A stretch of 64,000 nucleotides of DNA from an uncultured Christensenella sp. (GCA_910577945.1 CAJTNI010000008.1:9614-73613), one strand, 5' to 3'; numbered from the stretch's first letter, positions 44,304 to 53,508 are shown. The notes: generated from the sequence alone by a model not told the origin. Program-made: numbers and translations.

Positions 44304-45437
44304 ATGAAGGTTGGGTTTTTGTCGATTGACGCCGCGTATGTGGACCGCAGAGAGGCGCAAATCGCGTTGTTCGACAACGGGCATACGGCAGGACCGTTCC
44401 TGACCGTCGCCGCGGCGGATATCGAATGGGCGCTGGCGCAGCTGCGCACGGTTTGCGATGCGATTGTGATTGAGGGGAATAAGTCGGCACTGTACGACGC
44501 GTTCAAGGACACGCTATCGTCGCGACCGGAAAATTACGAGCAGGACGGCAAGCTGCATTGCGTCACGCACGCGGCGACGCCCGAGTATATCAATCAAAAG
44601 GTAATTCCGCTGCTCGGAAAAAAGAGCAAAAAGCGTTACGGCGTAATAGTTTTCAAAACCTACGGCAAGATCGAGAGCGAGCTCAAAATTTTGCTCAAAG
44701 ACTTTAACAAAAAGGGCAAAATTCAGCTCGGGTATTTCCCCGACCTTGCCGAATGCGAGGTGCACGCGCGTTGCTCGTCGAACATGCCCAAGGAGGAGAT
44801 GAACGACGTTTCCGCGCGGCTCAACGAGATTTTGTACAGCTTCACGTATTCGTACGAGCGCAAAGGCATTGCCGAATGCGTGGCGCAAATGCTCAAAGAG
44901 GACGGATTAAAGCTCAAAATCGCCGAGTCGTTCACAGGCGGCGCGATAGCGCGCGAGTTTACGTCGATGGCGGGCGCGAGCGAATATCTTGCGGAGGGCT
45001 TGGTCACGTACTCGGTCGCGTCCAAGCATAAGCGGCTGGGCGTCAGGCTGGAAACAATCGCCGAAAAGGGCGTAGTCAGCGGCGATACCGTTTACGGCAT
45101 GGCGCACGGGCTCATGGCGAGCGGCGATTGCGATATAGCCGTCGCCACGACGGGCAATGCGGGACCGACCTCGCAAAGCGGACCGGTTGGGCTGTGCTTT
45201 GTGGCGATAGGGCTTACTCCGATGTCGCGTATAGCGGTCGTGCGATACACGTTCGACGGCGACCGCGAGGAGAATATCAGGCTGGGAGTAAAAAAGGTGC
45301 TGTTCCTCATGTACGAGAGCTTGCGAACCTACCGCGCGCAAAGAAAAGCGGCGAGCCAAGCCGCACAAGCCGCTCAAACGGCGCAAACGCCGCCGCCCGC
45401 CGCAGCGCAAAGCGTAGGCGACAATCACACAAATTAA
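44304..45437 (+). CDS. CinA-like protein: degenerate N-terminus plus nicotinamide-nucleotide amidase (PncC) domain
   Basis: A 377-residue protein in the cinA position before recA. The C-terminal half (about 195-350) is a clear CinA_C/PncC domain: AESFTGGAIAREFTSMAGAS, EGLVTYS, KGVVSGDT, ATTGNAGPTSQSGPVG. This domain deamidates nicotinamide mononucleotide in NAD recycling. The N-terminal 190 residues take the place of the molybdopterin-binding-like (MoCF) domain of full CinA but lack its usual TGGLGPT-type motif; only a weak trace remains. A tail rich in Ala/Gln/Pro ends it. The gene follows pgsA by 6 bp and precedes recA by 18 bp. Confidence 0.85.
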   Translation: MKVGFLSIDAAYVDRREAQIALFDNGHTAGPFLTVAAADIEWALAQLRTVCDAIVIEGNKSALYDAFKDTLSSRPENYEQDGKLHCVTHAATPEYINQKVIPLLGKKSKKRYGVIVFKTYGKIESELKILLKDFNKKGKIQLGYFPDLAECEVHARCSSNMPKEEMNDVSARLNEILYSFTYSYERKGIAECVAQMLKEDGLKLKIAESFTGGAIAREFTSMAGASEYLAEGLVTYSVASKHKRLGVRLETIAEKGVVSGDTVYGMAHGLMASGDCDIAVATTGNAGPTSQSGPVGLCFVAIGLTPMSRIAVVRYTFDGDREENIRLGVKKVLFLMYESLRTYRAQRKAASQAAQAAQTAQTPPPAAAQSVGDNHTN

Positions 45438-45455
45438 CCGTTAGGAGTTTATATT

Positions 45456-46541
45456 ATGGATAAGAAGGAAAAGTTCAAGGTATACAACACCGACATGACG
45501 CAGTCGGAAAAGGAAAAGGCGCTCGCCGAGACTATCGCCCAAATCGAAAAAACGTACGGCAAAGGCTCGATTATGCGCATGACCGATTCGGTGGTCAATC
45601 AAGTGGACGCAATACCGACGGGCTGTCTTACGCTCGACCTCGCGCTGGGAATAGGCGGCTTGCCGCGCGGCAGAATCGTAGAGATTTACGGACCGGAATC
45701 GAGCGGTAAAACCACGCTCGCCTTGCACGTGATTGCGGAAACGCAAAAGACCAACGGTATGGTCGCGTTTATAGACGCGGAGCACGCGCTCGACCCCGTG
45801 TACGCGCAAAACCTCGGTATAGACCTGTCGCGCTTATACATATGCCAGCCCGACAACGGCGAGCAGGCGCTCGACATCGCCGAGGCGCTCGTGCGCAGCA
45901 GCGCGATGGACGTTATCGTCATAGACTCGGTCGCGGCGCTCACCCCGCAAGCGGAAATCAACGGCGAGATTGGCGAGAGCCACGTCGGCTTGCAGGCGCG
46001 GCTCATGTCTCAGGCGCTCAGAAAGATAGCGGGCGTGTGCAACAAGACCAAAACCTGCATTATCTTTATCAATCAGCTTCGCGAAAAAATCGGCGTCATG
46101 TACGGCAATCCCGAGACCACGCCGGGCGGCAAAGCGCTCAAATTCTACGCCAGCGTGCGCTTGGACGTGCGCAAGGGCGAGGCTATCAAGGATAGCGGCA
46201 CTATCATAGGCAACCGCACCAAGGTGAAGGTAGTCAAAAACAAGCTCGCGCCGCCCTTCAAGGTGGTTGAGTTCGACCTCATTTTCGGCAAGGGTATTTC
46301 CAATGAGAGCGTCGTTTTGGACATGGCAATCGAGCTGGGCATAATCATGAAAAGCGGCTCGTGGTTCTCGTACAACGACGAGCGGCTCGGTCAGGGCAGA
46401 GAGACCGTCAAGCAGATTATAAACTCGCGCCCCGAGCTCATGACGGAGTTGGAGACCAAAATCCGCGCCGCGATTTCCAACAAGGGCGGGCTGCCGTTCG
46501 AGGACGGTTCGAGCGACGCCGACGAGGAAAGCGCTGAGTAA
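45456..46541 (+). CDS. recA: Recombinase RecA
   Basis: The 361-residue RecA has Walker A GPESSGKT (about 79-86), VAFIDAEHALDP, VIVIDSVAALTP, GLQARLMSQALRK and loop-2 segment YGNPETTPGGKALKFYASVR. It forms the ATP-dependent filament for homologous recombination and SOS induction. The N-terminus is slightly longer than in Bacillus RecA, and the tail is acidic as usual (SSDADEESAE). The ATG at 45456 follows TTAGGAG. No LexA-type operator was found next to it; it appears to be transcribed from the ftsK-rimO run. Confidence 0.98.
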   Translation: MDKKEKFKVYNTDMTQSEKEKALAETIAQIEKTYGKGSIMRMTDSVVNQVDAIPTGCLTLDLALGIGGLPRGRIVEIYGPESSGKTTLALHVIAETQKTNGMVAFIDAEHALDPVYAQNLGIDLSRLYICQPDNGEQALDIAEALVRSSAMDVIVIDSVAALTPQAEINGEIGESHVGLQARLMSQALRKIAGVCNKTKTCIIFINQLREKIGVMYGNPETTPGGKALKFYASVRLDVRKGEAIKDSGTIIGNRTKVKVVKNKLAPPFKVVEFDLIFGKGISNESVVLDMAIELGIIMKSGSWFSYNDERLGQGRETVKQIINSRPELMTELETKIRAAISNKGGLPFEDGSSDADEESAE

Positions 46542-46622
46542 TGCGGCGCGGCGGCAGCGGTCGACCGTTTGTATTGAAAGCGCAAAGCTTCGTCGCGCAG
46601 CGGCGCGCGGCAGTGGAATTTT

Positions 46623-47198
46623 ATGTTCGATTATATTTCTGGTAAGGTATCGGGCGTGGGCGAAAACCGCGTCGTTATAGACTGCGGCGGCGTAGGCTTT
46701 TTGCTCACCGCGACCGCCGCGGCGTGCAGGGAATGCAACGGCAAGAGCGAGGCGCGCCTGCCCGTGTATCTTGCCGTGCGCGAGGACGCGTTGGAGCTGT
46801 TCGGCTTCGCGAACGAGGCGGAGCGCGAGATTTTTTTGTTGCTCGTCGGGGTGTCGGGCGTCGGTCCGAAGCTCGCCGTTACGGCGCTTAGCGGGCTTGG
46901 TGCGGAGCGCATTGCCGCGGCGGTCGCGACGGGCGATACCGCGTTGATTTCGTCCGTAAAGGGCGTCGGCAAAAAGACGGCGGAGCGCATCGCGTTGGAG
47001 CTCAAAGGCAAGCTGACAAGCGCGGCGGACGGCGTTTCTGCGGGCGATATCGCGCCCGTGGGCGGGCTGGACGAAAAAGCCGTGCTCGCGCTCATGGGAC
47101 TCGGTTACGACCGCAGAGAGGCGGAAAACGCCGTAAAACGCGCGGCGTCGCCCGATATGACTACTGAGCAAATAGTTTACGCCGTTTTGCACGGTTAA
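46623..47198 (+). CDS. ruvA: Holliday junction branch migration protein RuvA
   Basis: A 191-residue RuvA. The N-terminal OB fold starts MFDYISGKVSGVGENRVVID. Two helix-hairpin-helix motifs are visible in LVGVSGVGPKLAVTALSG and SSVKGVGKKTAERIALELKG, and the C-terminal domain that binds RuvB has ALMGLGYDRREAENAV. It binds the four-way junction and loads RuvB. It lies 81 bp after recA and 10 bp before ruvB; only a weak ribosome site precedes the ATG. Confidence 0.96.
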   Translation: MFDYISGKVSGVGENRVVIDCGGVGFLLTATAAACRECNGKSEARLPVYLAVREDALELFGFANEAEREIFLLLVGVSGVGPKLAVTALSGLGAERIAAAVATGDTALISSVKGVGKKTAERIALELKGKLTSAADGVSAGDIAPVGGLDEKAVLALMGLGYDRREAENAVKRAASPDMTTEQIVYAVLHG

Positions 47199-47208
47199 AG
47201 AGTGACGC

Positions 47209-48255
47209 ATGCAAGACAATCGTTTTATTACAAATAAGGAGCTCGTTATCGACGACGGCGACCTGTCGCTCAGACCCAAAACCTTCGACGAGTATATCGG
47301 ACAGGAAAAGGTAAAAGCGAATTTAAAGGTGTACGTCGAGGCGAGCAAGGCGCGCGGCGAGGCGCTCGACCACGTGCTGCTTTACGGTCCGCCGGGGCTG
47401 GGCAAAACCACGCTCGCGCATATCATCGCCGCGGAGCTCGGCGTCGAGATAAAGGTGACGAGCGGACCGGGCATCGAGCGCGCCGCCAATCTTGCGTCGC
47501 TGTTGACTAATCTTCAAGAGCGCGACGTGCTGTTCTTGGACGAGATACACAGGCTCAATCATTCGATTGAAGAGGTGCTGTATCCCGCAATGGAGGATTT
47601 TGCGCTCGATATATCGACGGGCAAGGGCGCGGGCGCTACGTCCATTCGGCTCAACCTAAACAAGTTCACGCTTATCGGCGCGACGACGCGCGCGGGCATG
47701 CTCACGGGTCCGTTGCGCGACAGGTTCGGCGTGATACTCAGGCTCGAACCGTATACGCGCAGCGACCTAATGCGCATAATCGGACGTTCGGCGCGGCTGT
47801 TGAAAATCGATATAGCGACCGACGCGGCGAACGAGCTTGCGTCGCGGTCGCGTGGCACGCCGAGAATAGCCAACCGCTTGTTAAAGCGCGTGCGCGATTT
47901 CGCACAGGTGCTCGGCAACGGCGCTATCGATTTGCCGATTACCGTGCGCGCGCTCAACGATATGGAAATCGACCCGCTGGGTCTGGACTACAACGACAAA
48001 AAGCTATTGGACGCGCTTATTAAAAAGTTCGACGGCGGGCCTACGGGCTTGGATACGCTTGCGGCGGCGATTAACGAGGACGCGGGCACTATCGAGGACG
48101 TAATCGAGCCGTATCTAATTCAGCTCGGTTTTATAGCGCGCACGCCGCGCGGCAGGATTGCGCTCAAAGACGCGTATAAGCACTTGGGCTACACTCCGAC
48201 AAAGCGCGCGGGCGAGCAGCTCAGTTTTTGGGACGGCGAGACGGGCGATGAATAA
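47209..48255 (+). CDS. ruvB: Holliday junction branch migration ATPase RuvB
   Basis: A 348-residue AAA+ motor with RPKTFDEYIGQEKVKANLKV, Walker A GPPGLGKTTLAH, Walker B LFLDEIHRL, sensor-1 IGATTRAGMLTGPLRDRFG and the winged-helix end (EPYLIQLGFIARTPRGR). It drives branch migration together with RuvA. The stop overlaps the queA start by eight bases. Confidence 0.97.
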   Translation: MQDNRFITNKELVIDDGDLSLRPKTFDEYIGQEKVKANLKVYVEASKARGEALDHVLLYGPPGLGKTTLAHIIAAELGVEIKVTSGPGIERAANLASLLTNLQERDVLFLDEIHRLNHSIEEVLYPAMEDFALDISTGKGAGATSIRLNLNKFTLIGATTRAGMLTGPLRDRFGVILRLEPYTRSDLMRIIGRSARLLKIDIATDAANELASRSRGTPRIANRLLKRVRDFAQVLGNGAIDLPITVRALNDMEIDPLGLDYNDKKLLDALIKKFDGGPTGLDTLAAAINEDAGTIEDVIEPYLIQLGFIARTPRGRIALKDAYKHLGYTPTKRAGEQLSFWDGETGDE

Positions 48256-49270
48256 ACGCGATTTTTTTTACGATTTGCCAGAGGCGCTAATCGCGCAAAC
48301 GCCGATAGAGCCGCGCGACGCGTCGCGGCTTTTGGTTTACGACCGTAAGACGGACGCGGTTTCGCATAAGCATTTTTACGATTTGCCCGAGCTTTTGCGC
48401 GCGGACGACGTGCTCGTGATAAACAACACGCGCGTGCTACCCGCCATGATAAACGGCGTAAAGGACGGAACGGGCGCGAATATTTCGTTCTTGCTGAGTA
48501 AGCGCGTCGACGCGCATACCTGGGAAACGCTGTGTCGCCCCGCAAAGCGCGCCAAAGTCGGTTCGCGCTTTACGTTCTCGCCTCGGCTGCGCGGCGAGGT
48601 TGTCGCGGAGGGCGAGGAGGGCGCGCGCACGCTTAAATTCGAGTACGACGGTGTGTTCGAGGAGATACTCGCGGGGATAGGCGAAATGCCGTTGCCCCAT
48701 TACATTCACGAAAAGCTCGAAGACAAAGAACGGTATCAAACTGTGTATTCAAAAGCGCTTGGCTCGTCCGCCGCGCCCACGGCGGGCTTGCATTTTACGC
48801 CCGAGCTTATGGAACGGCTCAAAGCCAAGGGCGTCGAAATCGTCGAGGTGCTGTTGCACGTGGGACTGGGCACTTTTTTGCCCGTCAAGACCGACGATAT
48901 CCTCGACCACAAAATGCACAGCGAATATTACCGTATGAGCCGCGAAGCCGCCGATAAGATAAACGCCGCGCGTGCGGCGGGGCGCAGGATAGTGGCGGTG
49001 GGCACGACGTCCGTGCGCGTGCTGGAATCGTGCGCCGACGCCGACGGCACGGTGCGCGCGGAAAGCGGCGCGACGGAGATTTTCATATATCCGCCGTACA
49101 AGTTCAAAGCCGTGGACGCGCTCATAACCAATTTCCATTTGCCCGAGTCCACGCTGATTATGCTGGTAAGCGCGTTTTTGGGCAGGGAAAAGACGCTGGA
49201 ACTGTATAGAATGGCTGTGGAGGAACGGTATCGGTTTTTCTCGTTCGGCGACGCCACTTTGCTCCTGTGA
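48248..49270 (+). CDS. queA: S-adenosylmethionine:tRNA ribosyltransferase-isomerase QueA
   Basis: A 340-residue enzyme of queuosine synthesis that moves the ribosyl part of SAM to preQ1-modified tRNA. Family segments include FDYDLPEALIAQTP-like FYDLPEALIAQTPIEPRDAS, VINNTRVLPA, SAAPTAGLHFTPEL, HVGLGTFLPVK and TNFHLPESTLIMLVSAF. I start it at ATG 48248, giving MNKRDFF and an eight-base overlap with ruvB; the longer frame from 48158 adds 30 residues from inside ruvB that have no family match. Next to tgt it forms the last steps of the tRNA queuosine pathway. Confidence 0.96.
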   Translation: MNKRDFFYDLPEALIAQTPIEPRDASRLLVYDRKTDAVSHKHFYDLPELLRADDVLVINNTRVLPAMINGVKDGTGANISFLLSKRVDAHTWETLCRPAKRAKVGSRFTFSPRLRGEVVAEGEEGARTLKFEYDGVFEEILAGIGEMPLPHYIHEKLEDKERYQTVYSKALGSSAAPTAGLHFTPELMERLKAKGVEIVEVLLHVGLGTFLPVKTDDILDHKMHSEYYRMSREAADKINAARAAGRRIVAVGTTSVRVLESCADADGTVRAESGATEIFIYPPYKFKAVDALITNFHLPESTLIMLVSAFLGREKTLELYRMAVEERYRFFSFGDATLLL

Positions 49271-49600
49271 GCGCATATATGCTTCGCCATACGGACTGCG
49301 TGCTCCTTGCGCTCGGTCATTTACGTCTATGTAAACTCCCGTCGCGCTCGTCGCCAGCTGTCCGTCTTGCTCGCATCTCTGCACTCACAGTGGGCAAAGT
49401 GCGAGCACTCTTGTAGTATGTTTTCGATTGCCTCGGTCATGTAGGTGGTTCACACTTCCTCGCGCCCGCCTTGCGTGCCTTGTACTGCTCGCTCATAGAA
49501 AGTCGCGGCATTCTTATTGACTGTTCATGAGCGTATGCAAGCTTCGCAATAAATTGCGTGCTCCTCGTATTTTATTTATTATCTATTTTAACGGTTGATT
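49271..49600. other. Intergenic region with repeated segments and a possible tgt promoter
   Basis: A 330-bp spacer between queA and tgt. 49273-49309 and 49531-49567 are imperfect direct copies (shared words GCTTCGC and TGCGTGCTCCT), and CTCGGTCAT recurs at about 49313 and 49433, so most of the stretch looks like a dispersed intergenic element. TTGCGT (49554-49559) and TATTAT (49577-49582) with a 17-bp spacer may be a weak tgt promoter. No gene is apparent. Confidence 0.5.
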
Positions 49601-50761
49601 ATGTCGCAAAATTTTTCATTTAAGGAAATACACGTTTGCAAACAGACGGGCGCGCGCGTCGGCGAGTTTACCACGCCGCACGGCGTGATTAAAACGCCCG
49701 TGTTCATGCCCGTCGGGACGCAGGCGACCGTAAAGACGCTTGCGCCGTACGAGCTCGAACAGCTCGGGGCGCAAATTATTCTCGGCAATACGTATCACTT
49801 GTACATGCGCCCCGGCGAGGAGACCGTGCGGCGTGCGGGCGGTTTGCACGAGTTTATGGATTGGCACAAGCCCATACTCACGGATAGCGGCGGGTTTCAG
49901 GTTTTTTCGCTGTCCAAGCTCAACAAGATAACGGACGACGGCGTCGAGTTCAATTCGCATCTCGACGGGTCGCGGCATGTGTTCACGCCCGAAAAGTCGA
50001 TGGATATTCAGAACGCGCTCGGCTCGGATATTATCATGGCGTTCGACGAATGCAGTGCGGCGGGCTGCGACAAGACGTACGCCGCGCGCGCGCTCGACCG
50101 TACCAATCGTTGGCTCGACCGCTGCTACGCGCATCACAAAAACGAAAAGCAAATGCTGTTCCCCATAATTCAGGGCAATATGTTCGAGGATTTGCGCGTG
50201 CAGTCGGCGCGCGCCGCGCTGCCTTACGCGCGCATGGGCATAGCAATCGGCGGGCTGTCGGTCGGCGAGCCCAAGTCGATTATGTACCGCATGCTCGACG
50301 CTTTGCGACCCGAGTACCCGCGAAACATGCCGCGCTATCTCATGGGCGTTGGCAGTCCCGACTGTCTCGCCGAGGGCGTGCTGCGCGGCATTGACATGTT
50401 CGACTGCGTACTGCCTACTCGCACGGCGCGCAACGGCTTGGCGTTTACTCACGGCGGCAAGCTGACCGTGCGCAACGCCGTGTACAAAGAGGATTTCACG
50501 CCGCTCGACCCCGAATGCGATTGTTATACGTGCACGCATTTTACGCGCGGGTATTTGCGGCATTTAATCAACACCGGCGAGGTGCTTGGCGCGCGGCTGA
50601 TATCGTATCACAATCTTTACTATTTGACCGAGCTCATGGAGCGTATTCGCGCGGCGATTATGCAAGACCGTTTCGGCGATTTCATGGCGGAGTTCCGCGC
50701 GCGCAAGGAATACGCGGACAACGTTAAACCGACCGATTTCGACGGCGCGCAAAGTGATTGA
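49601..50761 (+). CDS. tgt: tRNA-guanine transglycosylase
   Basis: A 386-residue Tgt that exchanges guanine 34 for preQ1 in tRNAs with GUN anticodons. Visible are TPVFMPVGTQATVK, GNTYHLYMRPG, the active-site region DSGGFQVFSL, QGNMFEDLR, GGLSVGEP, MGVGSPDCL, FDCVLPTRTARNG and the zinc site CDCYTCTHFTRGYLRHL (three Cys and a later His). I use ATG 49601; a TTG two codons upstream is possible. The stop overlaps the next start by eight bases. Confidence 0.97.
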   Translation: MSQNFSFKEIHVCKQTGARVGEFTTPHGVIKTPVFMPVGTQATVKTLAPYELEQLGAQIILGNTYHLYMRPGEETVRRAGGLHEFMDWHKPILTDSGGFQVFSLSKLNKITDDGVEFNSHLDGSRHVFTPEKSMDIQNALGSDIIMAFDECSAAGCDKTYAARALDRTNRWLDRCYAHHKNEKQMLFPIIQGNMFEDLRVQSARAALPYARMGIAIGGLSVGEPKSIMYRMLDALRPEYPRNMPRYLMGVGSPDCLAEGVLRGIDMFDCVLPTRTARNGLAFTHGGKLTVRNAVYKEDFTPLDPECDCYTCTHFTRGYLRHLINTGEVLGARLISYHNLYYLTELMERIRAAIMQDRFGDFMAEFRARKEYADNVKPTDFDGAQSD

Positions 50762-51422
50762 ATACGCGCTTAAACGCAGCAAGCGCAAGACGCTGGCGGT
50801 GAGCGTGCGCGACGGCGCGGTTACGGTCAAAGCGCCGAATAGGGCTTCCGTCGCCGAGATAGAGCGTTTTGTCGATAAGCATGCCGCTTGGATACAAAAA
50901 AAGCTGGCGGAGCAAGCCGCGAAAACGGACGCGTTAAAGCCCGTGACCGACGGCGACGCGGTGCTGCTGCACGGCGCGTTCGTACGCATATCGCGGTCGG
51001 ACGAACGCGGGCGTATAAAGCTCGCCGACGGCGTGCTCGTCGTTCCGAGCAAGTACGCCGATAGGCAAAAGGAGTCGGCGGCGATTGCGGCGTGGCTCAA
51101 ACGTACGGCGGAAACGGAGCTGTGCGCGCTGCTTAACGATTATTCGGCATGGACGGGCTTGGGCTTTAAAAGCTTTGCAACTACCAACGCGCGCACCAAG
51201 TGGGGGAGCTGCGACGGCAAGTGCAATATTCGGCTTAATTGGCGGCTGGTGATGCTCGACAGGGAATTGACCGAGTACGTAATCGTGCACGAGCTCGCGC
51301 ACACGGTTTATCACAACCACAGCGCGGCGTTCTGGGCGGAGGTAAAAAAGCATTTGCCGCAATATGCAACGCAGCGCAATCGGCTTAAAACGTTTTCGGC
51401 GGTCACGGGCTTGTACAGATAG
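50754..51422 (+). CDS. YgjP-like zinc metallohydrolase (M48-like/DUF45)
   Basis: A 222-residue protein with the zinc motif HELAHTVYHNHSAAFWAEV and the preceding TKWGSCDGKCNIRLNWRLVM, the hallmarks of the YgjP/DUF45 family. These are predicted or weakly characterised zinc-dependent hydrolases; a nucleotide pyrophosphatase activity has been reported for a member, but the role here is open. The N-terminal beta region (KRSKRKTLAVSVRDGAVTVK) is also typical. The start is GTG 50754 inside the tgt end. No signal peptide, so cytoplasmic. Confidence 0.85.
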   Translation: MIEYALKRSKRKTLAVSVRDGAVTVKAPNRASVAEIERFVDKHAAWIQKKLAEQAAKTDALKPVTDGDAVLLHGAFVRISRSDERGRIKLADGVLVVPSKYADRQKESAAIAAWLKRTAETELCALLNDYSAWTGLGFKSFATTNARTKWGSCDGKCNIRLNWRLVMLDRELTEYVIVHELAHTVYHNHSAAFWAEVKKHLPQYATQRNRLKTFSAVTGLYR

Positions 51423-51483
51423 CACGCGCGCCGACGCGTACGTTGCGTCTGTTTCGCAATCGAAATTACGCGGAGGAGAAACA

Positions 51484-51975
51484 ATGCGAATACTCGGAAT
51501 AGACCCGGGCTATGCGATAGTCGGGTACGGAATAATCGAAAGCGACGCGGGCAAGCTCGTTCCGCTCGATTACGGCGCGATAGAAACGCCTGCCAAGCTG
51601 CCCACCGCGGAGCGGCTCGTGATGATAGAAAAGCGCGTGACCGAGCTTATTTGCGAGGTCAAGCCCGACGAGATAGCTATCGAGGAGCTGTTTTTCAACA
51701 CCAATATAACGACGGGCATTAAGGTGGCGCAGGCGCGCGGCGTGATTTTGCTGTGTTGCGCCAAGCTCTGTCCGAAGCTGTTCGAATACACGCCGTTGCA
51801 AATTAAATCGACGGTTACGGGCAACGGCACGGCGGCAAAAACTCAGGTGCAGTATATGGTAAAATCGCTATTGCGCCTGCGCGACACGCCCAAGCCCGAC
51901 GACGCCGCCGACGCGCTCGCCGCCGCAATTTGTCACGCGCTGTCCGCGCAAGGCGTAAAGCGCGGGCTTAAATAG
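51484..51975 (+). CDS. ruvC: Crossover junction endodeoxyribonuclease RuvC
   Basis: A 163-residue Holliday junction resolvase. Catalytic acids are seen in MRILGIDPGYAIVGYG (Asp7), EIAIEELFFNTN (Glu) and PDDAADALAAAICH (two Asp). The start ATG 51484 follows CGGAGGAGA and gives the usual N-terminus; a longer open frame upstream lacks family similarity. Here ruvC is not next to ruvAB but separated by queA, tgt and the YgjP-like gene, all on the same strand. Confidence 0.96.
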   Translation: MRILGIDPGYAIVGYGIIESDAGKLVPLDYGAIETPAKLPTAERLVMIEKRVTELICEVKPDEIAIEELFFNTNITTGIKVAQARGVILLCCAKLCPKLFEYTPLQIKSTVTGNGTAAKTQVQYMVKSLLRLRDTPKPDDAADALAAAICHALSAQGVKRGLK

Positions 51976-52038
51976 GCTTCGCGCAAGGCGATATATCTTA
52001 CGCCGACAAATTGCGTGAAAAAAATGTTCATTCACCGA

Positions 52039-52068
52039 TTGACCGACGGCGTGCGAATGTAGTATAAT
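52039..52068 (+). promoter_or_regulatory. Promoter directly abutting the start codon of the 52075 gene
   Basis: TTGACC (52039-52044) and TATAAT (52063-52068) with an 18-bp spacer. The ATG at 52075 lies only seven bases past the -10 box, about where transcription should begin, so the mRNA may be leaderless. Confidence 0.65.
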
Positions 52069-52074
52069 GTACGC

Positions 52075-53508
52075 ATGGTAAAGACGCGTATTGTCGATAT
52101 ATCGCTTAAAGTGTGCTGCGCGCTGTTTGTAGTCGCTTCGCTTGCGCTCACTTTTACGGTATCCGATTATTACATATTCAATAAGATAGGGTATTCGGAG
52201 GGGGAGTTCGGATTCTTTTTCGTATTGAGCCAATGGGTAAAGAAATCGGGCTTGCTGTTGCTGCCGCTGGCGGCGTATTTTAAGAAAAACCGTTGCGCGC
52301 AAGCGGCAAAGTACATACTGCCCGCGTTTATACTGTTCAGTATGTTCGCGTTCGGGCGGTTTTTCGATATAACGATGCTCACGGACGACGCGCCGCCCGC
52401 GCAAAAGGTGCTCGCAAGCATAAACGAATTCGTTCCTAAATCGGCGAACATGGCGCTGTTCTTTTGCGCCGCGGTATTGGAGCTCGCGTGCTGCGCGCTG
52501 TTGTTTGTCCGCGACGGATACAAGTTCGGCGTTAACAGCCTGACGCATTTCGCGCTTGCGTTTGTCGCGGTCATGCCGCTTAATATTTTCGAAAACCTTT
52601 ACGACGTAAACGCGATAGGCAGAGACAGCCCGCTGTGGTTTAAAAATTTCACGGTGTGGCACTTTCTAATGCTCGCCGCGCTCATACTCTGCACAATCGC
52701 GTATTATTTGTTCCTGAAAAGAAAGCGAGCGAAATTACAGCGCGAATGGCTTTGCGCGATAGCTTTCGCCCTGCTTATACAGTATCACAGCAAGGACTCG
52801 TTCGTGCTCGGCGACGGGTACAACGTATATAATCACGTGTTCGCGTGCGTGCCGCTGTTTATTTGCAATATCGGCGTGTATATAGCGGCGTTGTCCGTTA
52901 TACTCAAAAAGAGAACGCTGTATTCGATTAGCTTTTTCGTGCACGCGGCGGGCGCTTTGTCGGTGTTCGTCTATTTCGGCAGAGACGAAATATCCAATTA
53001 CGGCATATTTGCGGGGCATTCGATTTTGTATTTTTGCGTGACGCACGTGCTGCTGTTTATGCTGGCGGTGTTGCCGTCGGCGCTCGGACATTACAAGTTC
53101 GTGCTCAAAGACTGCATAATTCCCATGGCGTACTACTGCGTCGTAATCGTCGCGGCGGCATTGGCGAGCGGGGCGGTGACCTCCGCGTCCATGAATTTTT
53201 CCTACGACGGTTACACGCTGGCCGAAAGCGAATGGATATATCCGAATTACGCGTTTACTCAAATCAATCCGCTGCCTATTCCGTGCCCGACCGTACCGTT
53301 CATGTTGTGGAAATGCGAGTTCAACCTGATATACTTGATAATTTTGTATCTTGTGTACGTATCGATGTTTTGGGTATTTACGGGCGCGTACTACGCGTTT
53401 AAAGCGATTAAGCGAAAAACGTATCGCACAACGTTCTTCGCGCTCTACGACAACGCGTACGAAACGGCGGCGACGAAGGACTCCGACGTGCCTTCGTGCC
53501 GACGGTAG
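52075..53508 (+). CDS. Polytopic membrane protein, unknown function (distantly YwaF-like)
   Basis: A 477-residue protein with roughly 11-12 hydrophobic helices and short loops. The segment HVFACVPLFICNIGVYIAAL and a later SEWIYPNYAFTQINPLP recall the YwaF/TMEM164-type membrane family (conserved PLxxC and NY positions), but the match is weak and the N-terminal half (up to about residue 215) is extra. No transporter or enzyme motif is evident. It is transcribed from its own promoter placed against the start codon, with no ribosome binding site. It is followed by a long repeat-rich spacer, so it is probably a single-gene unit. Confidence 0.6.
   Translation: MVKTRIVDISLKVCCALFVVASLALTFTVSDYYIFNKIGYSEGEFGFFFVLSQWVKKSGLLLLPLAAYFKKNRCAQAAKYILPAFILFSMFAFGRFFDITMLTDDAPPAQKVLASINEFVPKSANMALFFCAAVLELACCALLFVRDGYKFGVNSLTHFALAFVAVMPLNIFENLYDVNAIGRDSPLWFKNFTVWHFLMLAALILCTIAYYLFLKRKRAKLQREWLCAIAFALLIQYHSKDSFVLGDGYNVYNHVFACVPLFICNIGVYIAALSVILKKRTLYSISFFVHAAGALSVFVYFGRDEISNYGIFAGHSILYFCVTHVLLFMLAVLPSALGHYKFVLKDCIIPMAYYCVVIVAAALASGAVTSASMNFSYDGYTLAESEWIYPNYAFTQINPLPIPCPTVPFMLWKCEFNLIYLIILYLVYVSMFWVFTGAYYAFKAIKRKTYRTTFFALYDNAYETAATKDSDVPSCRR

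Noticed and set aside
48158..48247. Longer queA start inside ruvB
   Set aside because: The extra 30 residues are out-of-frame ruvB sequence; ATG 48248 gives the conserved QueA N-terminus.
51364..51483. Longer ruvC start
   Set aside because: The 40 additional residues come from the end of the YgjP-like gene in another frame; ATG 51484 has a strong ribosome site.
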